Positions 52,432-61,112 of a stretch of 64,000 nt of DNA are shown here, in pieces. Where the stretch lies: positions 1 through 64,000 of the forward strand of contig NZ_RHFG01000009.1 of NCBI RefSeq assembly GCF_004745485.1. Reading direction: 5' to 3'. The position numbers and the translations under genes were made by a program. The notes beneath the pieces are model-generated. The model did no database searches, was not told where the DNA came from, and worked only from the letters and a program-made list of their open reading frames with translations. How positions within the stretch are numbered: the first letter of the stretch is position 1; every line of letters starts with the position of its first letter. The DNA comes from Brevibacterium sp. S22. GTDB lineage: Bacteria; Actinomycetota; Actinomycetes; Actinomycetales; Brevibacteriaceae.

Positions 52432-52755
52432 GGCTTCATCGTATCGGCATGCCGCTGCGGGTCACTTTCGGACACTTTCCGCGCCGAGCGCTCCGCCCCA
52501 ACATAGGTCACAGACGGACATCTCTGCGCTCGGAAAGTATCCGATAGTGACCCATAGTTTCGAGGCGAGCATCCGTTTGCGACCACAATGTCCCGGAGTG
52601 GCCCCTGAGCCCCGGCCGAACGCGCGGCTGCCGTCGATTTGACCGAGACAACGGCTGAGTGCCGACACGCCGGTTGCGAGCCGACACACCTGCGCGGGCA
52701 GCGTGGTCTCGGCGCGCAACCGAAGTCTCGGCGGAGGCTTCTGCTGGCTACAGGC
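52432..52755. other. 324-base gene-free stretch with a large imperfect inverted repeat
   Basis: Between the starts/ends of the cyclophilin and MFS genes I see no coding sequence. It contains arms at 52459-52490 and 52522-52553 (GGGTCACT-TCGGA-ACTTTCCG pairing with CGGAAAGT-TCCGA-AGTGACCC) with a few mismatches, about 31 bases apart. This could be a mobile MITE-like element or a structured transcript; no match to the 56-bp family. Confidence 0.6.
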
Positions 52756-53973
52756 TCAGGTCTCGACGGTCGACCGGGTGCTCGGGTCGGAGGAGCCGCC
52801 TCGGCGCAGGAAGATCGCGACGGAGATGACGATGAGGCCTGCCAGGCAGAGGCCGACGCCGACCCAGGCGGGTGCACGGTAGCCCAGTCCCGCGGTGATG
52901 ACGATGCCGCCGAGCCACGCACCCAGGGCATTGGCGAGGTTGAAGGCGGCGTGGTTCATGGCCGCGGACAGGCTCGGGGCGTCATGCGATTCGCGGAACA
53001 GACGCATCTGCAGGGCCGTGGTGATCATCGACCCGGAGATGCCGATGAGGAAGAGGGCGATGATCGCGATCGCCGCGATCTGAGTGAAGGCGCCGAAGGC
53101 GGCCAGCACGAGGGCGGAGAGGATCATGCCTCCGGTGGCCGAGCGTTCGATCGACTTGTCGACGAGCGGACCGGCGATGAGCGAGCCGGCGGTCATGCCG
53201 AGTCCGTAGACGGCGAGCACCCAGGGGATCGCGACCTCGGGGACGCCGGCGACGTCGGTCATGGTCGGGGTGATGTAGGTGTAGACGGCGAACATTCCGC
53301 CGAAGCCCACGGACCCGGCCACGAGCGTGAGGATGATCTGCACACGTCCGAGCGCCTTGATCTCCCCGCGCGCCGAGGGCACCTCACCAGCGCCGACACT
53401 CACGCGCGGCACGGCGATGGCGACCATGATGACGGTGAGCACACCGAGGGCGGCGACGAGCGCGTAGGCGCTGCGCCACCCGAACATATTGCCCAGTGCC
53501 GCGGCGAAGGGGACGCCGAAGATGTTCGCGATCGTCAGGCCCAGCATCACCCGCGACATTGCACGCCCACGTCGGTTGACGGGCACGAGGGAGGCGGCGA
53601 CGACGGCTCCGATGCCCAGGTAGGCTCCGTGCGGCAGACCGGAGACGAAGCGTGCGATGTTGAACAGTCCGGCAGTCGGGGCGAGCATCGAAGCGAGGTT
53701 GCCCAGAGCGAAGAGCCCCATCATGCACAGGAGCAGCAGCTTGCGATCCATGTGGGCTGCGATGGTCGTGATCAGTGGTGCGCCGACGACGACGCCGATC
53801 GCGTAGAACGACACCGCATGCCCGGCCTGCGGGACGGTGATGCCCAGTTCCTCGGCGATCATGGGCAGAAGACCCATCGTCGCGAACTCGGTCACGCCGA
53901 TGGCGAACGCACCGATCGCCAGGGCGAAGACGGCGAATTTATAGACTCCGCGGGAGACCGGGGCGTCACTCAT
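52756..53973 (-). CDS. DHA1 family MFS efflux transporter (AraJ-like)
   Basis: 405-residue 12-helix transporter of the drug:H+ antiporter-1 group, related to AraJ/Cmx. It has the helix 1 region AIGAFAIGVTEFATMGLLPMIA, the loop motif ITTIAAHMDRKLLL after helix 2, and GLPHGAYLGIGAVVAASL near helix 4. The ATG at 53973 has AAGGAG upstream. It probably exports a sugar or small toxic compound. The neighbours do not indicate a substrate. Confidence 0.88.
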   Translation of the reverse strand: MSDAPVSRGVYKFAVFALAIGAFAIGVTEFATMGLLPMIAEELGITVPQAGHAVSFYAIGVVVGAPLITTIAAHMDRKLLLLCMMGLFALGNLASMLAPTAGLFNIARFVSGLPHGAYLGIGAVVAASLVPVNRRGRAMSRVMLGLTIANIFGVPFAAALGNMFGWRSAYALVAALGVLTVIMVAIAVPRVSVGAGEVPSARGEIKALGRVQIILTLVAGSVGFGGMFAVYTYITPTMTDVAGVPEVAIPWVLAVYGLGMTAGSLIAGPLVDKSIERSATGGMILSALVLAAFGAFTQIAAIAIIALFLIGISGSMITTALQMRLFRESHDAPSLSAAMNHAAFNLANALGAWLGGIVITAGLGYRAPAWVGVGLCLAGLIVISVAIFLRRGGSSDPSTRSTVET

Positions 53974-54143
53974 AGGGCTCCTTCAGGGCAAGCAGGATCG
54001 GGCAGGCAACCGCACCAGCCTATGGCCCATCGCGGCTCCTCGGAAGTGCAGAGGGACGCAATGTGACGATTCGAACAGCCGTGGTCGGCCGCTTCCACAA
54101 GGGCTGACCCTCGCCGAGGCGGCCCACCGGAGGGCTGGAATGC

Positions 54144-55436
54144 TCAGTCGGCGCTGCCCTCGGCATCCGCCTCGGCCAAGGCCTGGGATGCGACGGAGAA
54201 GGCGGTGTTCGCGCTCGGCACCGAGCAGTAGATCGCCGATTGGAGGAGGACCTCTTTGATCTCGTCGCGGGTGAGTCCGTTGCGCAGCGCCGCCTTGACG
54301 TGCATCGCGAGCTCGGCCTCGTGGCCGCCGGCGATCATGGCAGTCAGTGTGATGGCCGAACGCATCCGCCTCTCAAGGCCCGGTCGCGTCCAGATCTCTC
54401 CCCACGCGTAGCGGGTGATGAGGTCTTGGAAGTCGCTCGTGAAGTCATCGACCTTCGCGTTCGCGCGGTCGACATGGGCGTCGGAGAGCACCTGTCGCCG
54501 CACGCTCATTCCGGCCTCCCGCACCTCGTCTCGGGTGGCGTCTCGCGGGCCGGAAGCGGTCGGAAGATCGGTTGCGACATCAGCAGAGGCGGCACCGCCG
54601 CCGAGTCCCTTTCCGTGCAGGAAGTCAGCGAGCAGGCCCGCGGTCACGACCGGAGCCTCGGCCGGAACGAGATGGGCGGCGCCGTCGATGACTTCGAGGA
54701 GTGCACCGGGAACCTCATTGGCGATCTCGGCGAGCTTCGTCGCCGGAGTCGGCTGGTCCTGGGAACCGGCGACGGCCAGCAGCGGCCGCGAGATCTCGGA
54801 CAGGCGTTCGCGGGCATCGAAGTCGGCCAGGGCATAGCAGAGCGCGGCAAAGGAGAACCGGTCGGCATCTTGCAGCGAGTGCAGCAGCGCGGCCGAGGTT
54901 TCCGGCTCGCGGTCCATGAACCCTTCTCCGAACCAGCGCTGTGCCGAACCGATGACCTGTGTCGGGGTGCCCGAGGTCGCCACGGTCTGTGCACGTTCTT
55001 CCCAGGCCGCGGCTTCACCGATCTTCGCACCGGTGCAGAACACGGCGATGCGGCCGAAGCGGTCCCCGTGGTCCAGCGCCAGCTGCAGGGCCGTGGCGCC
55101 GCCGATCGAATCGCCGGCGAGGTCGACGGGGGCCCCGGGGGCGGCCACATCGGGAAGGACCCGATCCACGGTGGCCAGGACCGCCTCGGCGAGGTCGGAC
55201 ATCGTCAGCCGCGGGGCCACCTCGGTGCCGGTGGGCACCTCGATCGGCGCCGAACGGCCGTGACCGGGCAGGTCGATGCCGATGACCGTCGTCTCCGGGC
55301 TGAGGGCGGAGAACTCGGTGGCGGCCTGCTTCCACAGGGCGGTCACGGAGGTGCCCAGCGAGGGCAGGACGACGAGCACCCGGGCGTCGGTCGCCGGAGC
55401 GGCGGGTGCGGCAAGGACGGATGCGGTGAGGTCCAT
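54144..55436 (-). CDS. pcaL: Fused 3-oxoadipate enol-lactonase/4-carboxymuconolactone decarboxylase
   Basis: 430-residue bifunctional enzyme. Residues 1 to about 270 form an alpha/beta-hydrolase (PcaD) with the nucleophile in AGDSIGGATA (Ser110). Residues about 300-430 form the decarboxylase PcaC (RRQVLSDAHVDRA, then GEIWTRPGLERRMRSAITLT). The fusion is the PcaL type known from Actinobacteria. It converts 4-carboxymuconolactone to 3-oxoadipate enol-lactone and then to 3-oxoadipate. The ATG at 55436 starts the native N-terminus MDLTASVLAA. Last gene of the protocatechuate operon, 25 bases after pcaB. Confidence 0.94.
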   Translation of the reverse strand: MDLTASVLAAPAAPATDARVLVVLPSLGTSVTALWKQAATEFSALSPETTVIGIDLPGHGRSAPIEVPTGTEVAPRLTMSDLAEAVLATVDRVLPDVAAPGAPVDLAGDSIGGATALQLALDHGDRFGRIAVFCTGAKIGEAAAWEERAQTVATSGTPTQVIGSAQRWFGEGFMDREPETSAALLHSLQDADRFSFAALCYALADFDARERLSEISRPLLAVAGSQDQPTPATKLAEIANEVPGALLEVIDGAAHLVPAEAPVVTAGLLADFLHGKGLGGGAASADVATDLPTASGPRDATRDEVREAGMSVRRQVLSDAHVDRANAKVDDFTSDFQDLITRYAWGEIWTRPGLERRMRSAITLTAMIAGGHEAELAMHVKAALRNGLTRDEIKEVLLQSAIYCSVPSANTAFSVASQALAEADAEGSAD

Positions 55437-55461
55437 GGATGTCACTCTCTTCGGTCGGGTC

Positions 55462-56832
55462 TCAGTCGAAGGACGGCAGGTCGATCTCCTGCGGTCCGGA
55501 ATTGTCGATGGTTGCCAGAATGGTCCGGCGGATGTCCTCGGCCTCACCGAGGTAGGACTCGGGGGTGAAGAAATCCTCGATGCCGTCGTCATCGCTGATC
55601 TCCGCACGCAGTGCGGCTACGGGGTCGGAGCCGGGGGCGATGATGGCTGCGCGGGTGTCCTTGTCCAGTCGGTCACCGAAGACGATCCCGAGTTTCTCGC
55701 CGAAGATCCCGGGGGAGGCGGCGTCGAGGTTCGTGCGCATGGCATCGGCGTTGACCTGCAGGCCCGCGATCATCTCGTCGAGGATGATCAGCGAGGAGAT
55801 CGCCAGGGTCATGAGCTCGGACAGGGCCGGCCATTCGGCGTGCCAGGCACCGTCGGAGCGTTCTTCGACGGCTTCGGCGGCGGTCGTGGTCAGCGTGGAC
55901 AGCGCTCCGGGGACGCGCATTCCGTTGCGATGGAGCAGCACCGCCGAGGTGGGGTTCGATTTGTGCGGCATCGTCGAGGATCCGCCGGTCGAGGCCAGGG
56001 ACAGCTCGCCGATCTCGGGACGGACGCCGATGAGGACGTCGCGGGCGATGGAGGCCCCGACAGTGGTGCATTGGGCGAGGTGTGAGCCCCAGGACATGAT
56101 GCGGACGCGATCGGTGTGCCAGGGGACGGGGATCTGCGTCAGCGCCGCGTCGGGGCCGACCATCTGGACATTGAATTCGCGCAGCAGCGAGTCGGTGGAG
56201 TCGCCGGCGAACCAGCGGATGGCTGCACGCGTGCCGGCGGCCCCGCCGACCTGCACATAGTCGACATAGGGCGCTTGGCCCTGGACTTCATTGACCTCGG
56301 CGGCCCAGGCGGCGACCTTGAGCCCGAACGTCGTCGGCAGCGCCGGTTGGGTCAGCGTCCGGGCCAGGCACAGGGTCTGGGCATGAGCGTCGGAGAGTTC
56401 GACGAGGGAGGCGCCGATGACCTCGAGGCGCGCCTGCATCTGCCTCACGACGCGGGAGACGAGCAGACCGACCGCCGTGTCGATGACGTCCTGGCTGGTC
56501 AGCCCGCGGTGCAGGCATCGTGAGGCTTCGGGGGAGAGCCGGGAGCGGACGAGGGCGAGGAACGGGATGAGCGGGTTGCCCCCGGCTTCGGCCTCCTCGC
56601 CGAGAGTCTGCAGCTGGGTGTGATCGTCCGTGAGCGTGCGGATCGTGGCATCGATGGCGGCGGCCACCTCGGCGCGGGTCTCCGCGGACACCAACCCCAC
56701 CCGGCCCTGTGCGACGATCCACGCGGTCTCGACCTGGCCGATCGCGGTGATGAACGCGGCGTCGTCGATGGCTTCGGACCCGCGCAGATCGCCGGGGGCG
56801 AAGAGGAACCGGGTGTGGGCGGTGTCGGTCAT
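55462..56832 (-). CDS. pcaB: 3-carboxy-cis,cis-muconate cycloisomerase
   Basis: 456-residue member of the fumarase/aspartase superfamily. The signature GGSSTMPHKSNPTSAVLL is present, and RGLTSQDVIDTAVGLL and GGAAGTR support the PcaB assignment. The enzyme cyclises 3-carboxymuconate to 4-carboxymuconolactone. Located between pcaG (5 bases) and pcaL, within the protocatechuate operon. Confidence 0.94.
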   Translation of the reverse strand: MTDTAHTRFLFAPGDLRGSEAIDDAAFITAIGQVETAWIVAQGRVGLVSAETRAEVAAAIDATIRTLTDDHTQLQTLGEEAEAGGNPLIPFLALVRSRLSPEASRCLHRGLTSQDVIDTAVGLLVSRVVRQMQARLEVIGASLVELSDAHAQTLCLARTLTQPALPTTFGLKVAAWAAEVNEVQGQAPYVDYVQVGGAAGTRAAIRWFAGDSTDSLLREFNVQMVGPDAALTQIPVPWHTDRVRIMSWGSHLAQCTTVGASIARDVLIGVRPEIGELSLASTGGSSTMPHKSNPTSAVLLHRNGMRVPGALSTLTTTAAEAVEERSDGAWHAEWPALSELMTLAISSLIILDEMIAGLQVNADAMRTNLDAASPGIFGEKLGIVFGDRLDKDTRAAIIAPGSDPVAALRAEISDDDGIEDFFTPESYLGEAEDIRRTILATIDNSGPQEIDLPSFD

Positions 56833-56837
56833 GTCTC

Positions 56838-57422
56838 TCAGTCCTCGTGGCTGGGGAAACGGAGGAAGGGTGTTTCCTCCTCACCCTGCAACCGTATGTC
56901 GAAGTGCAGCGATCCGTCAGCCCCTCGAGTCGCGACGAGGCGGGCGCGCTCGTCTTCATCGAGCGAGGACAGGAGCGGGTCGGCGGCCAGCGCCTCGGTG
57001 TCCTCGGGCAGGTAGATGCGGGTGAAGAGGCGGTTGAGCAGCCCGCGGGCGAAGATGACGAGGCTGATGAATGGGGCCTTGCCTGCCTCGGTGGGGCCGG
57101 GGTTGACCGTCGAGAAGCTGAACTCGCCTTCGGGGTCGACGGCTGCGCGGCCGAATCCGGTGAAGGTGAAGCCGTTGCGGAGCAGCGAACCCGTCTTCCG
57201 GGGAACCTCGCCGTTCTCATCGGGCTGCCAGATCTCGAGGATCGCATCGGGGACGCGCTCGCCCGCCCCGTCATAGACGGTTCCGGTCAGCTGCACCGCC
57301 CGCGCCGAACCGGGCGGCACGAGCTCATTGTCGTGCTCGTAGGGCATTGCGTAGCCGTAGAAGGGTCCGACGGTCTGCCCCGGCGTGGGGGTGAGGTCGG
57401 TGGTCGGGGTGGTCTCAGTCAT
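56838..57422 (-). CDS. pcaG: Protocatechuate 3,4-dioxygenase alpha subunit
   Basis: 194-residue intradiol dioxygenase alpha chain. It has the TPGQTVGPFYGYAMPY start, VQLTGTVYDGAGERVPDAILEIWQPDENG and GKAPFISLVIFARGLL, matching PcaG. Alpha chains lack the full iron ligand set, which is in PcaH. The ATG at 57422 overlaps the end of pcaH by 8 bases, so the two subunits are translationally coupled. Together they cleave protocatechuate to 3-carboxy-cis,cis-muconate. Confidence 0.94.
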   Translation of the reverse strand: MTETTPTTDLTPTPGQTVGPFYGYAMPYEHDNELVPPGSARAVQLTGTVYDGAGERVPDAILEIWQPDENGEVPRKTGSLLRNGFTFTGFGRAAVDPEGEFSFSTVNPGPTEAGKAPFISLVIFARGLLNRLFTRIYLPEDTEALAADPLLSSLDEDERARLVATRGADGSLHFDIRLQGEEETPFLRFPSHED

Positions 57423-58275
57423 CGTCCTCTTCTTCCATCCAGGTCCGGTTGGCTCCGGTGAGCACGATGTCCCAGTTATAGCCCATGAGGAATTCGTGTT
57501 CGGTGATGTTGTGGTCATAGGTGGCCACCAGCCGGTCGCGCGCTTTCTGGTCGGTGATCGACTGGTAGATCGGGTCGAGAGCGAAGAGCGGATCGCCGGG
57601 GAAGTACATCTGCGTGATCATCCGCTGTGTGAACTCGGATCCGAAGAGCGAGAAGTGGATATGGGCCGGTCGCCATGCGTTGTGGTGGTTCTTCCACGGG
57701 TAGGGGCCCGGCTTGATCGTCGTGAATGAGTAGGACCCGTCGTCGCCGGTCAGGGTACGGCCGACACCGGTGAAGTTCGGGTCGATCGGGGCCGGGTGCT
57801 GGTCGCGTTTGTGGATATAGCGTCCTGCCGAGTTCGCCTGCCAGATCTCGACGAGCTGGCCCCGCACGGGACGACCTTCACCGTCGAGGACCCGGCCGGT
57901 GACGCGGATGCGCTCGCCGATGGGTTCGCCGTCGGCCTGGATGGTCAGATCGGATTCGAGGGTGCCGATGTCCCGGTGCCCGAAGGCGGGGGAGAAGAGC
58001 TCGATCGTCTCTGGGTCGGTGTGGCGCGGATCCTTCGTCGGGTGCCGCAGGATCGAGGACCGGTAGGGCCGGTAGTCCAGGCGCGGCTGGGTCTCGGGCT
58101 TCTTGCCGCCGGCGACGTCCTGCTTGTACTGCGTTTCGATGCTCTCGATCTCCGCCGACAGCGTCGCCTGTGACTCGGCTGCGTCGTCGGGGCCCTTCAC
58201 GGGCTGATCGATGACGGTCGGGGAGGTGAATGCCTCGGCGGACTCGTCAACGTCCGAGTTCTGCTGTGGACTCAT
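57415..58275 (-). CDS. pcaH: Protocatechuate 3,4-dioxygenase beta subunit
   Basis: 286-residue catalytic beta chain with a long N-terminal region. Fe(III) ligands are seen as the Tyr in KPGPYPWKNHHNAWRPAHIH and the two His of HIH in RPAHIHFSLFG; a second Tyr (GRYIHKRDQHP or nearby) lies upstream. The core RVTGRVLDGEGRPVRGQLVEIWQ is the intradiol signature. It forms the holoenzyme with PcaG. Located upstream of pcaG (overlapping) and 55 bases downstream of pobA. Confidence 0.95.
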   Translation of the reverse strand: MSPQQNSDVDESAEAFTSPTVIDQPVKGPDDAAESQATLSAEIESIETQYKQDVAGGKKPETQPRLDYRPYRSSILRHPTKDPRHTDPETIELFSPAFGHRDIGTLESDLTIQADGEPIGERIRVTGRVLDGEGRPVRGQLVEIWQANSAGRYIHKRDQHPAPIDPNFTGVGRTLTGDDGSYSFTTIKPGPYPWKNHHNAWRPAHIHFSLFGSEFTQRMITQMYFPGDPLFALDPIYQSITDQKARDRLVATYDHNITEHEFLMGYNWDIVLTGANRTWMEEEDDD

Positions 58276-58330
58276 CGTCGAACCTTTCTCTCTTCGGTGC
58301 TCATGTTCGTGGGGAGGGTGGGGGAGCGGC

Positions 58331-59515
58331 TCAGCCGTGGGGCCAGCCGGTGTAGCACTCGGCCAGGTAGCGGCGACCGTGGTCGGATTCGAGGATGGAC
58401 CGCAGTTCGCCGAGGCTGCGCTTCGTTTCGAAGGCGTCCTGAGTCGGGTCGGTGTGGAGCATCCGTGTCATCTGGTACGAGAAGTTCTGGGCCTTCCATA
58501 CACGCTTGGTCGCGGTCTGCGAATACCCGGCGAGCGCCTCGGCGTCGGAGTCCTTGAACGCCGTGATGAGAGCGGGGGCGAGCACGGCGACATCGGCGAA
58601 GGCGAGGTTGAGGCCTTTTGCGCCGGTCGGTGGGACCGTGTGGGCGCTGTCGCCGGCGAGGAACATCGACCCGTGCTGCATCGGCTCGGTTACGGCCGAA
58701 CGGAACGGCAGCACGGTCTTGTCGAAAATCGGACCGGTCTTGAGTTCGAAGCCGTCGGGGCCTGCGACGCGGGCCTGGAGCTCGGTCCAGATCCGGTCAT
58801 CGGACCAGTCGGCCACATCGGCGTCGGGGGAGGCCTGGAAGTACATGCGCTGGACGTTCGCGCTGCGTTGGGAGATGAGGGCGAAGCCGCGTTCGGAGCG
58901 GGAGTAGATGAGGACCTCGTGGCTGGGCGGGGCTTCGCAGAGGATGCCGAACCAGGCGAACGGATATTCGTGGAAGAAGCGCTGCCGGGTGCCGTCGGGA
59001 ATCATCGAGCGGCAGGGGCCGCGCGAGCCGTCGGCCCCGACGACGTAGCGGGCGCTGATGCGCAGCTCTTCACCGTCGGCAGAGGTGGCGGTGACCCAGG
59101 GGGCCTCGGTTTCGATATCGCCGAGGCGGGTGTCCGTGACCGAGTAGTAGGTGGGGCGGCCCGTGCGTTCACGGGCGGCGGCGAGGTCGACGAAGATCTC
59201 GTTCTGGGGGTAGAGCCACACGGATTCGCCGACGAGTTCGGGGAAGTCGAAGTGGTTCGAGGCGCCGTTGACTCGAATGTCGATGCCGTCGTGGCGGTGA
59301 CCGTCGATGTGGACGCGGGATTCGACGCCTGCAGCTTCGAGCATGCGCACCGATCCTGCTTCGAGGATTCCGGCGCGGTGTGTGTGGGCGATGTCGTCGC
59401 GGCTGCGGTTGTCGATGACGACGGATTCGATGCCTGCATTGTGCAGCAGGTGCGCGAGCATGAGTCCCGCGGGTCCGGCTCCGACGATCGCCACGTCTGT
59501 CTTCAGTTGTGCCAC
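58331..59515 (-). CDS. pobA: 4-hydroxybenzoate 3-monooxygenase
   Basis: 394-residue FAD/NAD(P)H aromatic hydroxylase converting 4-hydroxybenzoate to protocatechuate. It has the FAD motif VGAGPAGLMLAHLL at the N-terminus, the DG motif region YVVGADGSRGPCR, and GDSAHTVPPTGAKGLNLAFADV near residue 285, all PobA hallmarks. The GTG at 59515 with GGAGG 5 bases upstream is the likely start. Length equals the Pseudomonas enzyme. First gene of the pob-pca operon. Confidence 0.95.
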   Translation of the reverse strand: MAQLKTDVAIVGAGPAGLMLAHLLHNAGIESVVIDNRSRDDIAHTHRAGILEAGSVRMLEAAGVESRVHIDGHRHDGIDIRVNGASNHFDFPELVGESVWLYPQNEIFVDLAAARERTGRPTYYSVTDTRLGDIETEAPWVTATSADGEELRISARYVVGADGSRGPCRSMIPDGTRQRFFHEYPFAWFGILCEAPPSHEVLIYSRSERGFALISQRSANVQRMYFQASPDADVADWSDDRIWTELQARVAGPDGFELKTGPIFDKTVLPFRSAVTEPMQHGSMFLAGDSAHTVPPTGAKGLNLAFADVAVLAPALITAFKDSDAEALAGYSQTATKRVWKAQNFSYQMTRMLHTDPTQDAFETKRSLGELRSILESDHGRRYLAECYTGWPHG

Positions 59516-59674
59516 CTTGGCCTCCTTGCCGTATCTCGTCTCATCAGTGTGCGCCCAGTCACTGAGCCGAAGCGATGGCATTCTCAATGAATAAGAAGTC
59601 GGGCCGAGGGTGGGTGGAGTCCGGCGGCGCGGCTCACCGTGCGAACTCCGTTCAAAGTTACTTTTCGATAACAG

Positions 59675-59688
59675 ATCACAGAAGTGAT
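59675..59688. promoter_or_regulatory. Palindrome between divergent pobA and the SipW-type operon
   Basis: ATCAC and GTGAT surround AGAA in an AT-rich stretch of the 275-base divergent region. A second, looser inverted repeat (TTACTTT at 59658 and AAAGTAA at 59705) brackets it. These are candidate operators for either operon; no regulator gene is next to them. Confidence 0.4.
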
Positions 59689-59790
59689 GGAAAAAAGTTC
59701 TTCGAAAGTAATTCTTCAGTCATCATGAAATCATCCCCCAACACTCTTCAACGTGATCGGTGCTCATGCACCCCTGGATAAGGAGTCTCC

Positions 59791-60393
59791 GTGACCGCTT
59801 CCAAGACCCGCTCCCGCAAGTTCAAAGCCATTCTCGCCGGCGGCATCGTCCTCGGTGTCGGCGCGGCAGTGACCCTCGCTGCCTGGACCGACGACGAATG
59901 GGCCGAAGGTGTCTTCGGCGCCGGTTCGTTCAACGTGGAGGGCAGCACCGACGGCTCGAGCTTCACTGATCACGAGAGCGCAGACGGAGCGGCCTCACTG
60001 GACTTCCAGGTCGGCGCGGACAACCTGTCTCCCGGTGACACCGCCGCTGCTCCCTTCGTTCTCCGCCTTGATGACGCGACGAGCTACGACGCTACGGTGG
60101 CGCTCACCTCGGCGGCGGGGTCAGGCGACAACACGGGCGCACTGAGCTACGAGATCGTTCAGGTCGCCTCGGCGGGAGACTGCTCGGCCACCGCCACGGG
60201 TACTTCGATCGTTGACGCCGGCACCGCGCTGAACTCGACGGGCGGCGCTGCGGACTTCGACCTCACCGCGGGTTCGGGCAGCACTGCGGGAGCTCCGGTG
60301 ACGCTGTGCTTCAAGGTCACCGCGGGTGATGATCTCGAGCAGGGTCAGAACACCATGGCGCAGTGGCAGTTCACCGCAACCTCGGCCGAATGA
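59791..60393 (+). CDS. SipW-type signal peptide protein (TasA/camelysin-like), 1
   Basis: 200-residue secreted protein. The N-terminus is RKFKAILAGGIVLGVGAA, ending in AAWTDDEWAEG, the hallmark of substrates of SipW-type signal peptidases. The mature chain is rich in Ala, Gly, Ser, Thr and Asp with few charges and no Lys after the signal, and ends NTMAQWQFTATSAE; beta-rich fibre-type domains (TasA-like) have this look. GTG start with AAGGAG upstream. First gene of a four-gene operon with a second similar protein and the signal peptidase. Fibre or matrix function is inferred. Confidence 0.83.
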   Translation: MTASKTRSRKFKAILAGGIVLGVGAAVTLAAWTDDEWAEGVFGAGSFNVEGSTDGSSFTDHESADGAASLDFQVGADNLSPGDTAAAPFVLRLDDATSYDATVALTSAAGSGDNTGALSYEIVQVASAGDCSATATGTSIVDAGTALNSTGGAADFDLTAGSGSTAGAPVTLCFKVTAGDDLEQGQNTMAQWQFTATSAE

Positions 60394-60410
60394 CGACGCT
60401 GAACTGATCG

Positions 60411-61109
60411 ATGCACCTTTCCTCGTTGCGGCTGCGGAATCTCTTCTCAGGCGGGCGGGCACCGTCGAGTGACCGCCCGCTGAGTCGACGGCAGATGCGA
60501 CAGCGGCGTCGGCTGCGCAATCGACGTATCAAAGCGATTCTCGCCGGTGGGCTGGTTTTCGGTGTGGGCGCGACGGCGACGGTCGCGGCGTGGACGGATA
60601 CGGAAGAGGCCTCCGGCTCGTTCGAAGCCGGGAGGTTCAATATCGAACTGTCTGTCGACGGGTCGGACTGGACGAACACCAGCACGATGACCTTCGACGC
60701 AGGCAGCATGTATCCGGGGCAGAAGGTCTATGCCCCGGTGTTCGTCCGGACTACGTCGACCACGTCGATCGGCGGCGAGGTCACCGTGTCGGGCGGCGGA
60801 ATACAGAATCCGAACGCCTTTGCCTCTGCGCTCACCTATCGAGCTGTGGCGCGGACTTCGTCCGGTACCGGGTGTGATGCGAACAGTTTCCCCGGTCCGG
60901 GCACCGTCATCTTCGGTGAGGACGGCGGGGTCGCCCTGAGCAGCAGACCGACTGCGGCGGCAAGTCAGGAACTTGAGTCTGCGGGTGCTGCCGTTCAGGC
61001 CTACTGCTTCGAGGTGACGCTGCCGACGAACGCGCCGAACGAGGCTCAGGGACTGTCGACGTCTCACACCTGGACCTTCACCGCCGAATCCACGACTCCA
61101 GGATCGTGA
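60411..61109 (+). CDS. SipW-type signal peptide protein, 2
   Basis: 232-residue secreted protein with a long, very basic N-terminus (RRQMRQRRRLRNRRIKAIL), then AGGLVFGVGATATVAAWTDTEEASGSFEAG, again the SipW signal pattern. The mature portion has two Cys (GCDANSFP and YCFEVTLP) and ends with SHTWTFTAESTTPGS, similar in layout to the first protein, so the two are paralogues. It follows the first gene by 17 bases and precedes the signal peptidase by 3. The basic start may aid targeting. Confidence 0.82.
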   Translation: MHLSSLRLRNLFSGGRAPSSDRPLSRRQMRQRRRLRNRRIKAILAGGLVFGVGATATVAAWTDTEEASGSFEAGRFNIELSVDGSDWTNTSTMTFDAGSMYPGQKVYAPVFVRTTSTTSIGGEVTVSGGGIQNPNAFASALTYRAVARTSSGTGCDANSFPGPGTVIFGEDGGVALSSRPTAAASQELESAGAAVQAYCFEVTLPTNAPNEAQGLSTSHTWTFTAESTTPGS

Positions 61110-61112
61110 ACG

